Assembly (NCBI GenBank): GCA_002359495.1
Contig: DENB01000027.1
Coordinates: forward strand, 1-25,498
Length of the DNA: 25,498 nucleotides
Direction of reading: 5' to 3'
From: Enterobacteriaceae bacterium UBA2655
Lineage (GTDB): Bacteria > Pseudomonadota > Gammaproteobacteria > Enterobacterales > Enterobacteriaceae
A program made the translations under genes and the position numbers. Below are positions 7,888 through 14,984 of this stretch, one piece after another; within the stretch, counting starts at the first letter, position 1, and each line of letters begins with the position of its first letter. The notes beneath the pieces were generated by a model that was not told where the DNA came from, made no database searches, and saw only the letters and a program-made list of their open reading frames with translations.

Positions 7888-7971
7888 GGTTGTCTCCTCT
7901 GTTGAGGTAGCGGGCGCATTCTGATTGACAGGAATCGATACGCCTCAGGTTCTCTTACCGGTCTCTCCAGC

Positions 7972-8925
7972 CTACTCATCGCCAAGCTGCGCGCGCGTCG
8001 GTAACCCTTCGCTGTCGCCGATGACCTGAATAGCCAGCGAGCCGATTTTGTTGCCGCGACGAATCGCCTGCGGCAGGTTTTTTCCTTCCATTAACGCACT
8101 GATGACGCCGACCGCGAAGCCGTCTCCGGCGCCCACGGTATCCACCACGTTCTCTACCCGAATCGCTTCCACCTGGCCTTTCTCGCCGTCGGCGGTCTTG
8201 TACCAGGCGCCGTCGCAACCGGTTTTGATAATCACCGCCTTCACCCCTTTATTGAGGTAGAAATCGGCGATCGCTTCCGGCTGACGATAGCCGGTCAGAA
8301 TCCATCCCTCTTTTTCGCCAGGCAGCACCCAGTCGGCATACTCCGCCAGCAGATTTAGCTGAGTGCGCATCGCTTCCTCGCTGCGCCACAGCACCGGGCG
8401 CAGATTGGGATCGAACGAGATGGTTTTGCCCAGCGCGCGCATCTTTTTCGCCGCATAGGTCGACAGCTCCAGCGAACTGTCGGAGATCGCCGCCGCCACG
8501 CCGCTCAGGTGCAGATGGCGCGCCGCGCCAAAGTAATCATGGTTGAAATCCTCGACGGAAAGATGGCTGGCCGCTGAGCCTTTGCGGAAATACTCCACGA
8601 TCGGATCGGAACCGTCGTCCACCTTCGACTTGAGTTGAAAACCGGTCGGGAAACGGTCATCGACAGTCACCTGACGATGATCGACGCCCTCTTTCTCCAG
8701 TTGCTGGCAGGTAAAACGGCCGAAAGAGTCGTTGCCTACCCGGCTGACCCAGCCTACCTTCAGGCCGAGACGCGCCAGGCCGATAGCCACGTTCAGCTCG
8801 GCTCCGGCGATTCGCTTCACAAAGGACGCCGCCGCCGCTAAATCGCCGGTCTCGCTGGCGACGAACATCGCCATCGCTTCGCCGATGGTCACTACATCCA
8901 GGGTGCCGTTTTCATGCAGAGTCAT
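7972..8925 (-). CDS. kguK: PfkB-family sugar kinase, probable 2-ketogluconate kinase
   Basis: The 317-residue protein is a ribokinase/PfkB-family kinase. The N-terminal signature is near residues 41-54 (GAELNVAIGLARLG), and the C-terminal signature DTVGAGDGFAVG (262-273) holds the anion hole and catalytic base D268. Related enzymes phosphorylate 2-keto-3-deoxygluconate (KdgK) or 2-ketogluconate (KguK) at position 6. The gene neighbours (kguE-like, kguT-like, 2-ketoaldonate reductase, PtxS-like regulator) favour 2-ketogluconate, giving 2-keto-6-phosphogluconate. The start at 8925 lies 9 bases after the kguE stop, whose TAA is part of the ribosome site TAAGGAG, a sign of translational coupling. 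KdgK is the main alternative for the name. Confidence 0.82.
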   Translation of the reverse strand: MTLHENGTLDVVTIGEAMAMFVASETGDLAAAASFVKRIAGAELNVAIGLARLGLKVGWVSRVGNDSFGRFTCQQLEKEGVDHRQVTVDDRFPTGFQLKSKVDDGSDPIVEYFRKGSAASHLSVEDFNHDYFGAARHLHLSGVAAAISDSSLELSTYAAKKMRALGKTISFDPNLRPVLWRSEEAMRTQLNLLAEYADWVLPGEKEGWILTGYRQPEAIADFYLNKGVKAVIIKTGCDGAWYKTADGEKGQVEAIRVENVVDTVGAGDGFAVGVISALMEGKNLPQAIRRGNKIGSLAIQVIGDSEGLPTRAQLGDE

Positions 8926-8934
8926 GATCGCTCC

Positions 8935-9684
8935 TTAACAATTGCGCAGCAGATCGACATAGCGGCGCGTAACCGCCGTTAAATCGTCGCCTTCGAGCGG
9001 GAATTCGATGCCGCGCGGCGCCGAAGCCGGCAGCTGTTTAAGCAGAGTGCGCCACTGGTCGTCAGCATCATCAAGGGCGATCGCCCTGAAACTGTCACGG
9101 TGAGGCACGGCGGCCTTTACGTGAATATAGCCGATGAAGCGCCCCAGCTGTTGGGCCGCCTGTTCCGCGTTTTCGCCGGTCCAGAGCCAGTTGCCCATAT
9201 CGAAGGTCAGGCCGTGCGGCATCTGCGCTGCGCCGAATTCGCTAAAAAATCGCGTCAGCGGCGCCAGCTTGCCCCAGACGGTCTGATCGTTCTCGACCAC
9301 CAGCTTCACGCGCTCATGGGTCAGCGCCTGACGCAGCTTATCGAGGTCGGCGTTGCCGTCGTAGCGGCCCAGCGACAATTTCAGCAGGCGGGCGTTGAGC
9401 TGCTCCGCCTCGCCAAGATAGCGGTCCAGCTGCGGGTTAAGCGCGCCGTCGGCGGTAAACAGCGCGTCGGGCACAGAGTAGTAGGCAATAAGACGGTGCG
9501 CGGCGATCGCCTGGCCGAGTTCAGACAGGCTGCGCAGCCCATCTTCGGCGAACAGCTCGCGGCGGATCTCAACGCCGTCGGCGCCAGCCTGTTGGATGAT
9601 AGGCAGCAGGGCGCGTTGTCCGCCCAGGGCGGCGACCTGCTGTTGACCGTAAGCGGCGGTCACCACGATAATTTCAGGCTTCAT
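8935..9684 (-). CDS. kguE: KguE-like sugar isomerase/epimerase (AP endonuclease 2 TIM barrel)
   Basis: The 249-residue protein has the TIM-barrel fold of the xylose-isomerase-like/AP endonuclease 2 family. Likely divalent-metal ligands sit at the ends of strands: E131 (VVENDQ), D162 (TFDMGNW), H188 (YIHVKA) and E227 (GIEFP). Pseudomonas KguE holds the same first place in the kgu operon, and its exact reaction is not well established. An isomerase or epimerase acting on 2-ketogluconate or a related sugar acid is the likely role. The start at 9684 has GGAGAG a few bases upstream, and the operator palindrome and a candidate CRP site lie in the 129 bases before it. It is the first gene of the kguEKT-ghrB operon. 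Confidence 0.78.
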   Translation of the reverse strand: MKPEIIVVTAAYGQQQVAALGGQRALLPIIQQAGADGVEIRRELFAEDGLRSLSELGQAIAAHRLIAYYSVPDALFTADGALNPQLDRYLGEAEQLNARLLKLSLGRYDGNADLDKLRQALTHERVKLVVENDQTVWGKLAPLTRFFSEFGAAQMPHGLTFDMGNWLWTGENAEQAAQQLGRFIGYIHVKAAVPHRDSFRAIALDDADDQWRTLLKQLPASAPRGIEFPLEGDDLTAVTRRYVDLLRNC

Positions 9685-9732
9685 TTTTCTCTCCGGGCTG
9701 GCCCGTTCTCACGACGTTATAAAAACGTTAAA

Positions 9733-9746
9733 TGGAACCGGTTCCA
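9733..9746. promoter_or_regulatory. LacI-family operator TGGAACCGGTTCCA upstream of kguE
   Basis: A perfect 14-bp palindrome with the central CG typical of LacI-family operators lies 49 bases upstream of kguE. It differs from the PtxS operator of Pseudomonas as I recall it (TGAAACCGGTTTCA) at one base per arm. A TATAAC element (minus strand, about 9721-9716) could be the -10 hexamer just downstream, so a bound repressor would cover the -35 region. The upstream PtxS-like gene is the obvious binder, with 2-ketogluconate as the expected inducer. Confidence 0.8.
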
Positions 9747-9770
9747 AAGCAAAGAAGCAAAACCTGAAAT

Positions 9771-9786
9771 TATGATCACGCTCACG
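9771..9786. promoter_or_regulatory. Candidate CRP site upstream of kguE
   Basis: TATGATCACGCTCACG matches the CRP consensus TGTGA-N6-TCACA with one mismatch in each half. Its centre is about 70 bases upstream of the transcription start implied by a TATAAC -10 at 9721-9716, a usual position for class I activation. Catabolite control of a sugar-acid operon is expected, but the site is predicted by eye. Confidence 0.45.
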
Positions 9787-9813
9787 AAGTAAGCAAAAGG
9801 GGGTGAAAAGTTA

Positions 9814-10845
9814 TTAAAGAGAGCTAAGAGGCTGGCTTGAACCGCGCACGATCAGCTTGCCGGAAAAGACCTGCTCGGCCACCGGCAGTTCACCGCCTTC
9901 GATGCGCGCGATCACCCGCTCCAGCGCCGCGTAGCCGATTTGCCAGGTCGGCTGTTGCAGCGTGGTGATGCCCGGACCCGCCAGCGCCGCCCACTCCAGC
10001 TCGTCAAAGCCCAGCAGGCCGATGTTTTCGCCCCAGCGCAGGCCGACGCGCTGCATGGCGCGCGCAACCTGCAGCGTCAGCGCGCCGTTGGCGGCCATCA
10101 CCGCGCAGCGTTTGCCGCTGTGGCGCTGGTAAAAAGCGGTCAGCGCGGCCTCCAGCTGCGCGGGCTGGTTCAGCGGCAGTTCGCAGTTTTCGCCGACGAT
10201 CTGCGGGAAAGCGCTTAGGGTATGGCGGAACGCCTGCAAACGTTCGCGGCGGGTGTTGACGCTGCCAAGCGGCTCGCTGAGGAACAGCAGCGCGTCGTAG
10301 CCGTTATCAACCAGGTGACGCGTCGCGATTTCCGCCGCCTCCGGGTTGTTCAGGCCGACCACGTCGCAGGCGAAATCGGGGATTTTACGGTCGATCAGCA
10401 CCATCGGCAGCAGCGACTGTTGCAGACGGCTCAGCGCCGCCTCATGCATGCCGACCGCATTGACCACGACGCCTTCCACCTGGTAGCTGCTCAGCAGTTG
10501 CAGATAGTGCTGCTCCAGATCTAACTCATTGTTGGTATTGCACATCAGCAGGGTAAATCCGCGCGCCCGGCAGGCCGCCTCGATGCCGCACATCACATCA
10601 ACGGAATAGGGATTAGTGATATCGGCGATAATCAGGCCGATCAATCGGGTGCGGCCGCGCTTCAGGCCGCGCGCCATCTGGCTGGGCTGATAGTTCAGCT
10701 CCGCAATCGCCTGCTCAATGCGCGATTTCAGATCCGGGGAGAGGAGATGTTGTTCACCGTTAAGATAGCGAGAGACGCTGGTTTTACCGGTTTTAGCCGC
10801 ATTGGCGACGTCGCTGATAGTCGCGCGGGCTGGCCTGTTTTTCAT
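9814..10845 (-). CDS. PtxS-like LacI-family regulator of the kgu operon
   Basis: A 343-residue LacI-family protein: N-terminal helix-turn-helix (about residues 7-30, ATISDVANAAKTGKTSVSRY), hinge helix near SQMARGLKRGRT, and a periplasmic-binding-like effector domain (about 65-340). It is transcribed in the same direction as the kgu operon, ends 129 bases before kguE, and a LacI-type palindrome lies in that gap. The Pseudomonas counterpart, PtxS, represses kgu genes and its own gene and responds to 2-ketogluconate. The start at 10845 fits the family N-terminus with AGGTAG upstream; the frame is open for 34 more codons upstream, but that stretch is alanine/proline-rich and unlike the family. 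Function is inferred from context. Confidence 0.85.
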   Translation of the reverse strand: MKNRPARATISDVANAAKTGKTSVSRYLNGEQHLLSPDLKSRIEQAIAELNYQPSQMARGLKRGRTRLIGLIIADITNPYSVDVMCGIEAACRARGFTLLMCNTNNELDLEQHYLQLLSSYQVEGVVVNAVGMHEAALSRLQQSLLPMVLIDRKIPDFACDVVGLNNPEAAEIATRHLVDNGYDALLFLSEPLGSVNTRRERLQAFRHTLSAFPQIVGENCELPLNQPAQLEAALTAFYQRHSGKRCAVMAANGALTLQVARAMQRVGLRWGENIGLLGFDELEWAALAGPGITTLQQPTWQIGYAALERVIARIEGGELPVAEQVFSGKLIVRGSSQPLSSL

Positions 10846-10910
10846 GGGTCTACCTGGTAAGAAGAAACAGGCAGAGACTAGCACAGGCGAAGCCGGGCGT
10901 AAAAACTCAG

Positions 10911-11912
10911 CTATGGCTGGCCCGGCAGGCGCAGCTGCGGCTGCCACTGCACTTGAAGCTGCTCAACCGGCGCGCCGTTGACCAGCGCCAGAACCAGCTG
11001 CGCGACCTTCTCGCCCGCCTCGTGCGGCGCGGCGGGGACAATCGTCGGCAATGCACAGGCGACGATCGAATCCGCGGGCAGCCCGTCATAAATCACCAGC
11101 GCAACGGCCTGCTCGCCATGCAGGCGCGCAGCCTGCTGCAGGGCGAGGGCGGCCCCTTCGCCCAGCGAGCCGCAGTCGGTAATAATCGCCTGCGGCGGCG
11201 TCGGTCCGGCGAGCCAGGCGGCGGTTTGCTGATAGCCGGCGCGGCGCGACGATTCCGTTTCAATCAGGCAAGAGGGCATGATGCTGAGTCCCTGTCGCGC
11301 CATCGCATCAAGAAAACCTTTGCGACGGTCGCGCACAAAGCTGCAATCTTCGTTGCTGCCCAGCCAGGCGATATGGGTTAACCCTTTTTCAAGGCAGTAC
11401 GCCACCGCCAGCGCCGAGCCGGCGTGATTATCTAAATCGAACCAGGCGTAAGGTTGCGGCAAATCGCTGCGGCCAAGGGTCAGGAAGCGAAAACCCTTTT
11501 GCTGCAGATGCAGCAGACGCAGATCCTGAGGTTTAGGACGGGCGACGATCACCGCATCCAGCGCGCGGCTGCGCAGCATACTGTGCAAAGCGCGCTGATT
11601 ATCCTGCGGCTTATCCGCCAGCAGCAGAACATCGATTTGTTCGCGCGCCAGATCCTGATCGAGCGTCAGCAGCATGTTGCTGAAAGGACTGTCGTTGAGC
11701 GGTGTGGTACTGATGGGGAAAATCAGGCCGACCGCGTTGGCGCGACCGGTTTTCAGACGTTGCGCCGCGGCGTTAGGCCGGTAATTGCGGCGACGGGCTT
11801 CCTCTTCGATGCGTTTGCGCGTCTCGCTGGCGACATCGTCGTAACCGTTCAGCGCCCGACTCACGGTGGTCACGGAAAGGCCCAGCGCGGCGGCAATGGC
11901 TTTAAGAGACAT
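10911..11912 (-). CDS. Second LacI-family transcriptional regulator
   Basis: A 333-residue LacI-family protein with helix-turn-helix at the extreme N-terminus (SLKAIAAALGLSVTTVSRAL, residues 2-21), hinge near NAAAQRLKTGRA, and an effector domain from about residue 60 (VGLIFP) to the end. It lies 65 bases upstream of the PtxS-like gene in the same direction, so read-through from one to the other is possible. Its own effector and targets cannot be named. The ATG at 11912 fits the family start; a TTG seven codons upstream is less likely. Two dyads upstream (11928-11942 and 11989-12012) may be autoregulatory sites. Two unlike LacI proteins in series ahead of one operon may mean that a second sugar signal controls the same locus. 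Confidence 0.88.
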   Translation of the reverse strand: MSLKAIAAALGLSVTTVSRALNGYDDVASETRKRIEEEARRRNYRPNAAAQRLKTGRANAVGLIFPISTTPLNDSPFSNMLLTLDQDLAREQIDVLLLADKPQDNQRALHSMLRSRALDAVIVARPKPQDLRLLHLQQKGFRFLTLGRSDLPQPYAWFDLDNHAGSALAVAYCLEKGLTHIAWLGSNEDCSFVRDRRKGFLDAMARQGLSIMPSCLIETESSRRAGYQQTAAWLAGPTPPQAIITDCGSLGEGAALALQQAARLHGEQAVALVIYDGLPADSIVACALPTIVPAAPHEAGEKVAQLVLALVNGAPVEQLQVQWQPQLRLPGQP

Positions 11913-11927
11913 AATGCATGGCCTGTT

Positions 11928-11942
11928 GATCAAAAATTGATC
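11928..11942. promoter_or_regulatory. Dyad GATCAA-AAA-TTGATC before the second lacI-type gene
   Basis: A perfect 6-bp inverted repeat with a 3-bp centre starts 15 bases upstream of the start codon at 11912. It lacks the central CG usual for LacI-family operators, but its position suggests autoregulation. A weak TATGCT -10 candidate lies just upstream on the minus strand. Confidence 0.35.
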
Positions 11943-11988
11943 GCGCTAGCATAAAGCGTGGCGGCGCATTATGCATAGGTTTTGGCAT

Positions 11989-12012
11989 TTTTTGACAACC
12001 TGGCGTCAAAAA
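11989..12012. promoter_or_regulatory. Dyad TTTTTGAC-N8-GTCAAAAA
   Basis: Perfect 8-bp arms with an 8-bp spacer lie about 75-100 bases upstream of the second LacI-type gene and 60 bases past the yiaD stop. On the minus strand the arm supplies TTGTCA, a possible -35 element for the regulator gene. It may be a regulator-binding site or a hairpin at the end of the yiaD transcript; the yiaD terminator next to it makes the first reading better. Confidence 0.35.
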
Positions 12013-12035
12013 TTGCGTAAAAACCCGCAAAGCGG

Positions 12036-12062
12036 AAAAAAATGTCCCTCTTCCCTGAGGGA
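12036..12062 (-). terminator. Intrinsic terminator of yiaD
   Basis: TCCCTC-N6-GAGGGA forms a 6-bp stem (12045-12062) and is followed on the minus strand by CA and seven T residues (12042-12036). It starts 11 bases after the yiaD stop codon. A second small hairpin, CCGC-AAA-GCGG (12025-12035), follows directly and has T5 after it, so there is a tandem terminator. Confidence 0.8.
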
Positions 12063-12073
12063 TAAGAAGACGA

Positions 12074-12733
12074 TTAAGAGAGCGGGCTTAAGGTAATCTC
12101 TACGCGGCGGTTTTGCGCTTTGCCCGCCTCGGTGCTGTTGCTGGCAATCGGGTTATCCGGTCCCATGCCCTGAGTGCGCAGGCGGCTGGCGGCGACGCCC
12201 TGCACAATTAGCGCGCTGGCCACGCTTTCGGCGCGCTGCTGCGACAGGCGCATATTCAGATCGCGCGAGCCGGTGCTATCGGTATAGCCCACGACGTTGA
12301 CGGCGGTTTTCTCATACTCTTTCAACACCGTCGCCACGCCGGTCAGGGTATTGGCGCCGTCCGGCTTCAGCGTGCTGCTGCTGGAGTCGAAGGTGACGTT
12401 ATTCGGCATGTTCAACACGATATTATCGCCCTGACGCGTAACGCTGACGCCGGTTCCGCGTAGCTTGTCGCGCAGCTTGGCTTCCTGCACATCCATGTAA
12501 TAACCGATGCCGCCGCCCAGCGCCGCGCCGGACGCCGCGCCAATCAGCGCGCCTTTGCCGCGATCTTTTTTCGAGGAGGACAGGACGCCGACGCCTGCCC
12601 CGACCAGCGCGCCCAGTCCCGCTCCGACGCCCGATTTTCCCGCTTGCGATTCGCCAGTATAAGGATTGGTTGTACAGCCGGAGAGCGCCAGCGCGCCGCT
12701 AAGTAACAAGGTAAAAGCCAGTGATTTTTTCAT
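12074..12733 (-). CDS. yiaD: OmpA-family outer-membrane lipoprotein YiaD
   Basis: A 219-residue lipoprotein: signal peptide with lipobox LSGC, lipidated cysteine C20 followed by Thr-Thr, which does not give the inner-membrane-retention signal. A glycine-rich segment (about 33-80, GVGAGLGALVGAGVGVL and ALIGAASGAALGGGIGYYM) resembles glycine-zipper membrane motifs, and an OmpA-like peptidoglycan-binding domain fills about 105-217 (NMRLSQQRAESVASAL). It matches E. coli YiaD over its full length from memory. The probable role is tethering the outer membrane to peptidoglycan; in E. coli it has been linked to suppression of a BamD defect. GAGGA precedes the ATG. In E. coli ghrB follows yiaD; here the kgu genes and two lacI-type genes lie between. 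Confidence 0.95.
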   Translation of the reverse strand: MKKSLAFTLLLSGALALSGCTTNPYTGESQAGKSGVGAGLGALVGAGVGVLSSSKKDRGKGALIGAASGAALGGGIGYYMDVQEAKLRDKLRGTGVSVTRQGDNIVLNMPNNVTFDSSSSTLKPDGANTLTGVATVLKEYEKTAVNVVGYTDSTGSRDLNMRLSQQRAESVASALIVQGVAASRLRTQGMGPDNPIASNSTEAGKAQNRRVEITLSPLS

Positions 12734-12844
12734 TTATATTTTCCTCAAACACATCCATAGGGCGCTATCCGCACCCTGAAGCGGTACGATTATGCCGCCG
12801 GAAGGCTAAACGAATCGTGAGGGGTAGTCTGAATTTTTACGCTT

Positions 12845-13411
12845 TCAGCGAGAAAGGTTGTCAGGATGGCAAAAACAGTTGGTTTGATGATCGCTGATCA
12901 GCCCGCAGGCCTGCATAAACGAATAGCAAATTGTGGTGCCGATGAATTTAAAACCACGTTGTTTTAGCGCCTTAGAGAGCGCATCTGAGCGCGCTGAGGT
13001 GGTGGGCGCCTGTTTATAGTCGGCGTGATAGTGGACAATCGGCGCGTTATCGACAAATTCCCAGACAAAACGGGCAAAATCCTCGCCTTTCGCTTCCATC
13101 GCCAGCAAAGCGCGGGCGTTAGCGATAATGGCAGCGATCTTCGCTCTGTTGCGAATAATGCCCGCATCCTGCATCAATCTCGCCACATCCTGTTCGTCCA
13201 TCAGGGCGATGGCGTTGGCATCGAAATCGTGAAAGGCGCGGCGGTAGTTATCGCGCTTTTTCAGGACCGTCAGCCAGGAGAGACCCGCCTGTTGACCCTC
13301 CAGACAGAGCATTTCAAACAGCGCCCGCGCGTCGGTTTGCGGAATTCCCCACTCCCGATCGTGATAGGCGAGATAAAGCGGATCCTGCGTAACCCAGCCA
13401 CAACGTTGCAT
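12845..13411 (-). CDS. tag: DNA-3-methyladenine glycosylase I
   Basis: Tag removes 3-methyladenine from alkylated DNA as the constitutive first step of base-excision repair. The 188-residue product aligns with E. coli Tag without gaps in the parts I can recall. The zinc ligands C4, H17, H175 and C179 are all conserved, as are the active-site residues E38 (CLEGQQAGLSW) and W46. The C-terminus is NCFCHPDN. GAGGAAA lies upstream of the ATG at 13411. It is divergent from the yhjY-like gene, as in E. coli, and reads toward yiaD. The E. coli genes yiaC and bisC that lie between tag and yiaD are absent here. Confidence 0.96.
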   Translation of the reverse strand: MQRCGWVTQDPLYLAYHDREWGIPQTDARALFEMLCLEGQQAGLSWLTVLKKRDNYRRAFHDFDANAIALMDEQDVARLMQDAGIIRNRAKIAAIIANARALLAMEAKGEDFARFVWEFVDNAPIVHYHADYKQAPTTSARSDALSKALKQRGFKFIGTTICYSFMQACGLISDHQTNCFCHPDNLSR

Positions 13412-13456
13412 CTTTTCGTTTCCTCGCGGGAGAAGGATGAATTTTTCCTGCGTCCC

Positions 13457-13485
13457 TTGACGTCAGGGTTAATCGGTCAATAGTT
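13457..13485 (+). promoter_or_regulatory. Candidate promoter for the yhjY-like gene
   Basis: TTGACG (13457-13462) and ATAGTT (13480-13485) are separated by 17 bases, about 75 bases before the start codon. The -35 is good and the -10 weak. GTTAAT-like repeats (GGTTAAT, AGTTAAA, TGTTAAT) follow and may bind a regulator. Confidence 0.35.
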
Positions 13486-13558
13486 AAACAACGGGCGCGC
13501 TAATACGCTGTTAATCATCGACGCCAGTTTCTTTCTTCAGCTTCGTCTGGAGTGATCC

Positions 13559-14278
13559 ATGTTGCAGAAAAGCGAGTGTGCAGGCCAGCAATATCTTGCC
13601 GGGGCCTTAATCGTTGCGTTTCTTTTTTGCCTGGGCGCCGCCCGGCCCGCTTACGGCTGGGATAATCTTGATCGGCTGTCGGATAACCCGGACGGCGAGA
13701 CGGCGCATCCGCGTTATAACGATATTCTCGCCGGGAAAATCGCCCGCGATCGGCTGGTTATCGAAGATAGCGAGAGTCCGCTAATCGCCGCCGCGCTGAA
13801 CGCCGGGCAACAGCGCGCGCTTTCGCTGCGCGCCGAGTCGGGCAATGTCGGAAACCAGCCGCTCGGCACGCGCTTTTCCGCAGGCTGGGAGATGCCGCTC
13901 AGCGGTGATTTTACCACCGGTCCGGTGGCGCAGTACGCCATCAGCCAGCAAACGCTGAACTGCCAGCAATGCGACTTCAACGATCGGCTGTCGCACGATC
14001 ATATCGCCAGCTTCGGCTGGCGCGTCGACTCGCGGTTCGGCCCGGTCACGCCCTGGGCGCAGTTGAGCTATAGCCGTCAGCTCGGCGACGGCGCCCTAAC
14101 GGCTCCGAACGCCGCGGAATCGGGCCTGGCGCGTGAGGATAGCTGGCTGGACGTCAGCGTCGGCGCGCAAATGCCCATTAATAGCAATATGGCGGCCTTC
14201 GCGGCGTTTTCGCAGACGGGGGCGCTGAGCAGCGACGAACAATTCATTTACAGCCTCGGCGTCAGCGCCAGTTTTTAA
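13559..14278 (+). CDS. yhjY: YhjY-like outer-membrane beta-barrel (autotransporter-type) protein
   Basis: A 239-residue protein with an N-terminal signal peptide (hydrophobic stretch about 13-28, probable cleavage after ARPAYG near residue 33). The C-terminal half has alternating polar and hydrophobic residues and ends in phenylalanine (LGVSASF), as do outer-membrane beta-barrel proteins recognised by the Bam complex. Phrases such as FSAGWEMPLSGDFTTGPVAQY and WAQLSYSRQLGDG are like the autotransporter beta domain, but there is no passenger domain. In E. coli the autotransporter-like gene yhjY sits divergent from tag in the same way, which supports the name. A CxxC (NCQQC) may form a disulfide in a loop. 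GGAG precedes the ATG. Its function is unknown. Confidence 0.75.
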   Translation: MLQKSECAGQQYLAGALIVAFLFCLGAARPAYGWDNLDRLSDNPDGETAHPRYNDILAGKIARDRLVIEDSESPLIAAALNAGQQRALSLRAESGNVGNQPLGTRFSAGWEMPLSGDFTTGPVAQYAISQQTLNCQQCDFNDRLSHDHIASFGWRVDSRFGPVTPWAQLSYSRQLGDGALTAPNAAESGLAREDSWLDVSVGAQMPINSNMAAFAAFSQTGALSSDEQFIYSLGVSASF

Positions 14279-14375
14279 TCGCTACCGGCGTAATCAGCCG
14301 TCGCGACGCCTCTCCTTCTCCTCAGACGCGCTAAAGGTTCCTGCCATTTTTGGCGATCCCGCGCGCTAAAAAAGG

Positions 14376-14420
14376 TACAATAAAGACTTCTGCGCCTGGC
14401 AGGTTCGCCGGTCAGGCGCA
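14376..14420 (+). promoter_or_regulatory. Probable dnaTC -10 element and leader hairpin
   Basis: TACAAT (14376-14381) looks like a -10 hexamer, with no good -35. An 8-bp inverted repeat, TGCGCCTG (14391-14398) and CAGGCGCA (14413-14420), with an inner GGC/GCC pairing, would lie at the very 5' end of the dnaT message. Such a stem may protect the mRNA or affect initiation at the weak dnaT ribosome site. Confidence 0.4.
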
Positions 14421-14447
14421 AAGTGCAGGTCAACGTCAGGTTTCTTC

Positions 14448-14984
14448 ATGTCCGTCAAAATTTTAACGTCCACTATTATTGGCCTGGATGCCTTTCGTCA
14501 GGATCCGCTCGGCGCGCTGCGCCAGGCGGAGAAAGGCACGCTGGCGGTTTTTAATAACAACGCCCCCGTTATGTACGCCATCACCCAAGAACGCCTGGCG
14601 CAGCTGCTGGCGGCGGAAGCGGCCTCGCAGCAGCCCAGCGATGTGGCGCTGGATGAGAGTTTTTATGATGAACAGCCGCAGGCGATCCGCGCGCCGGCAG
14701 GAAAATTCGCGATGTATGCCGGCTGGCAGCCCGACGCCGATTTTCAGCGCCAGGCGGCGATCTGGGGCGTGGCGCTGAGCGAGCCGGTCACCGCCGCCGA
14801 GCTGGCGGCGTTTGTCGCCTACTGGCAGGCGGAAGGGCGGATGTTTCATCATGTGCAGTGGCAGCAGAAGCTGGCGCGCAGCGTCCAGATGAACCGCGCC
14901 AGCAACGGAGGCCAGCCGAAACGCGATCTGACGCAGGTGGCCAGCACCGACTACGATATTCCCGATGGTTTTCGAGGTGAATAA
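14448..14984 (+). CDS. dnaT: Primosomal protein DnaT
   Basis: DnaT works in PriA-dependent replication restart, joining PriA/PriB on the forked DNA and helping DnaC load DnaB. The 178-residue product matches E. coli DnaT (179), strongly in the C-terminal half: [20 protein letters not shown] (about 86-105), [20 protein letters not shown] (about 124-143) and [11 protein letters not shown]. The N-terminus, which mediates oligomerisation in E. coli DnaT, is less conserved. The ribosome site is weak (TCAGG). The stop overlaps the dnaC ATG by one base (TAATG), so the two are translationally coupled, as in E. coli. Confidence 0.95.
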   Translation: MSVKILTSTIIGLDAFRQDPLGALRQAEKGTLAVFNNNAPVMYAITQERLAQLLAAEAASQQPSDVALDESFYDEQPQAIRAPAGKFAMYAGWQPDADFQRQAAIWGVALSEPVTAAELAAFVAYWQAEGRMFHHVQWQQKLARSVQMNRASNGGQPKRDLTQVASTDYDIPDGFRGE

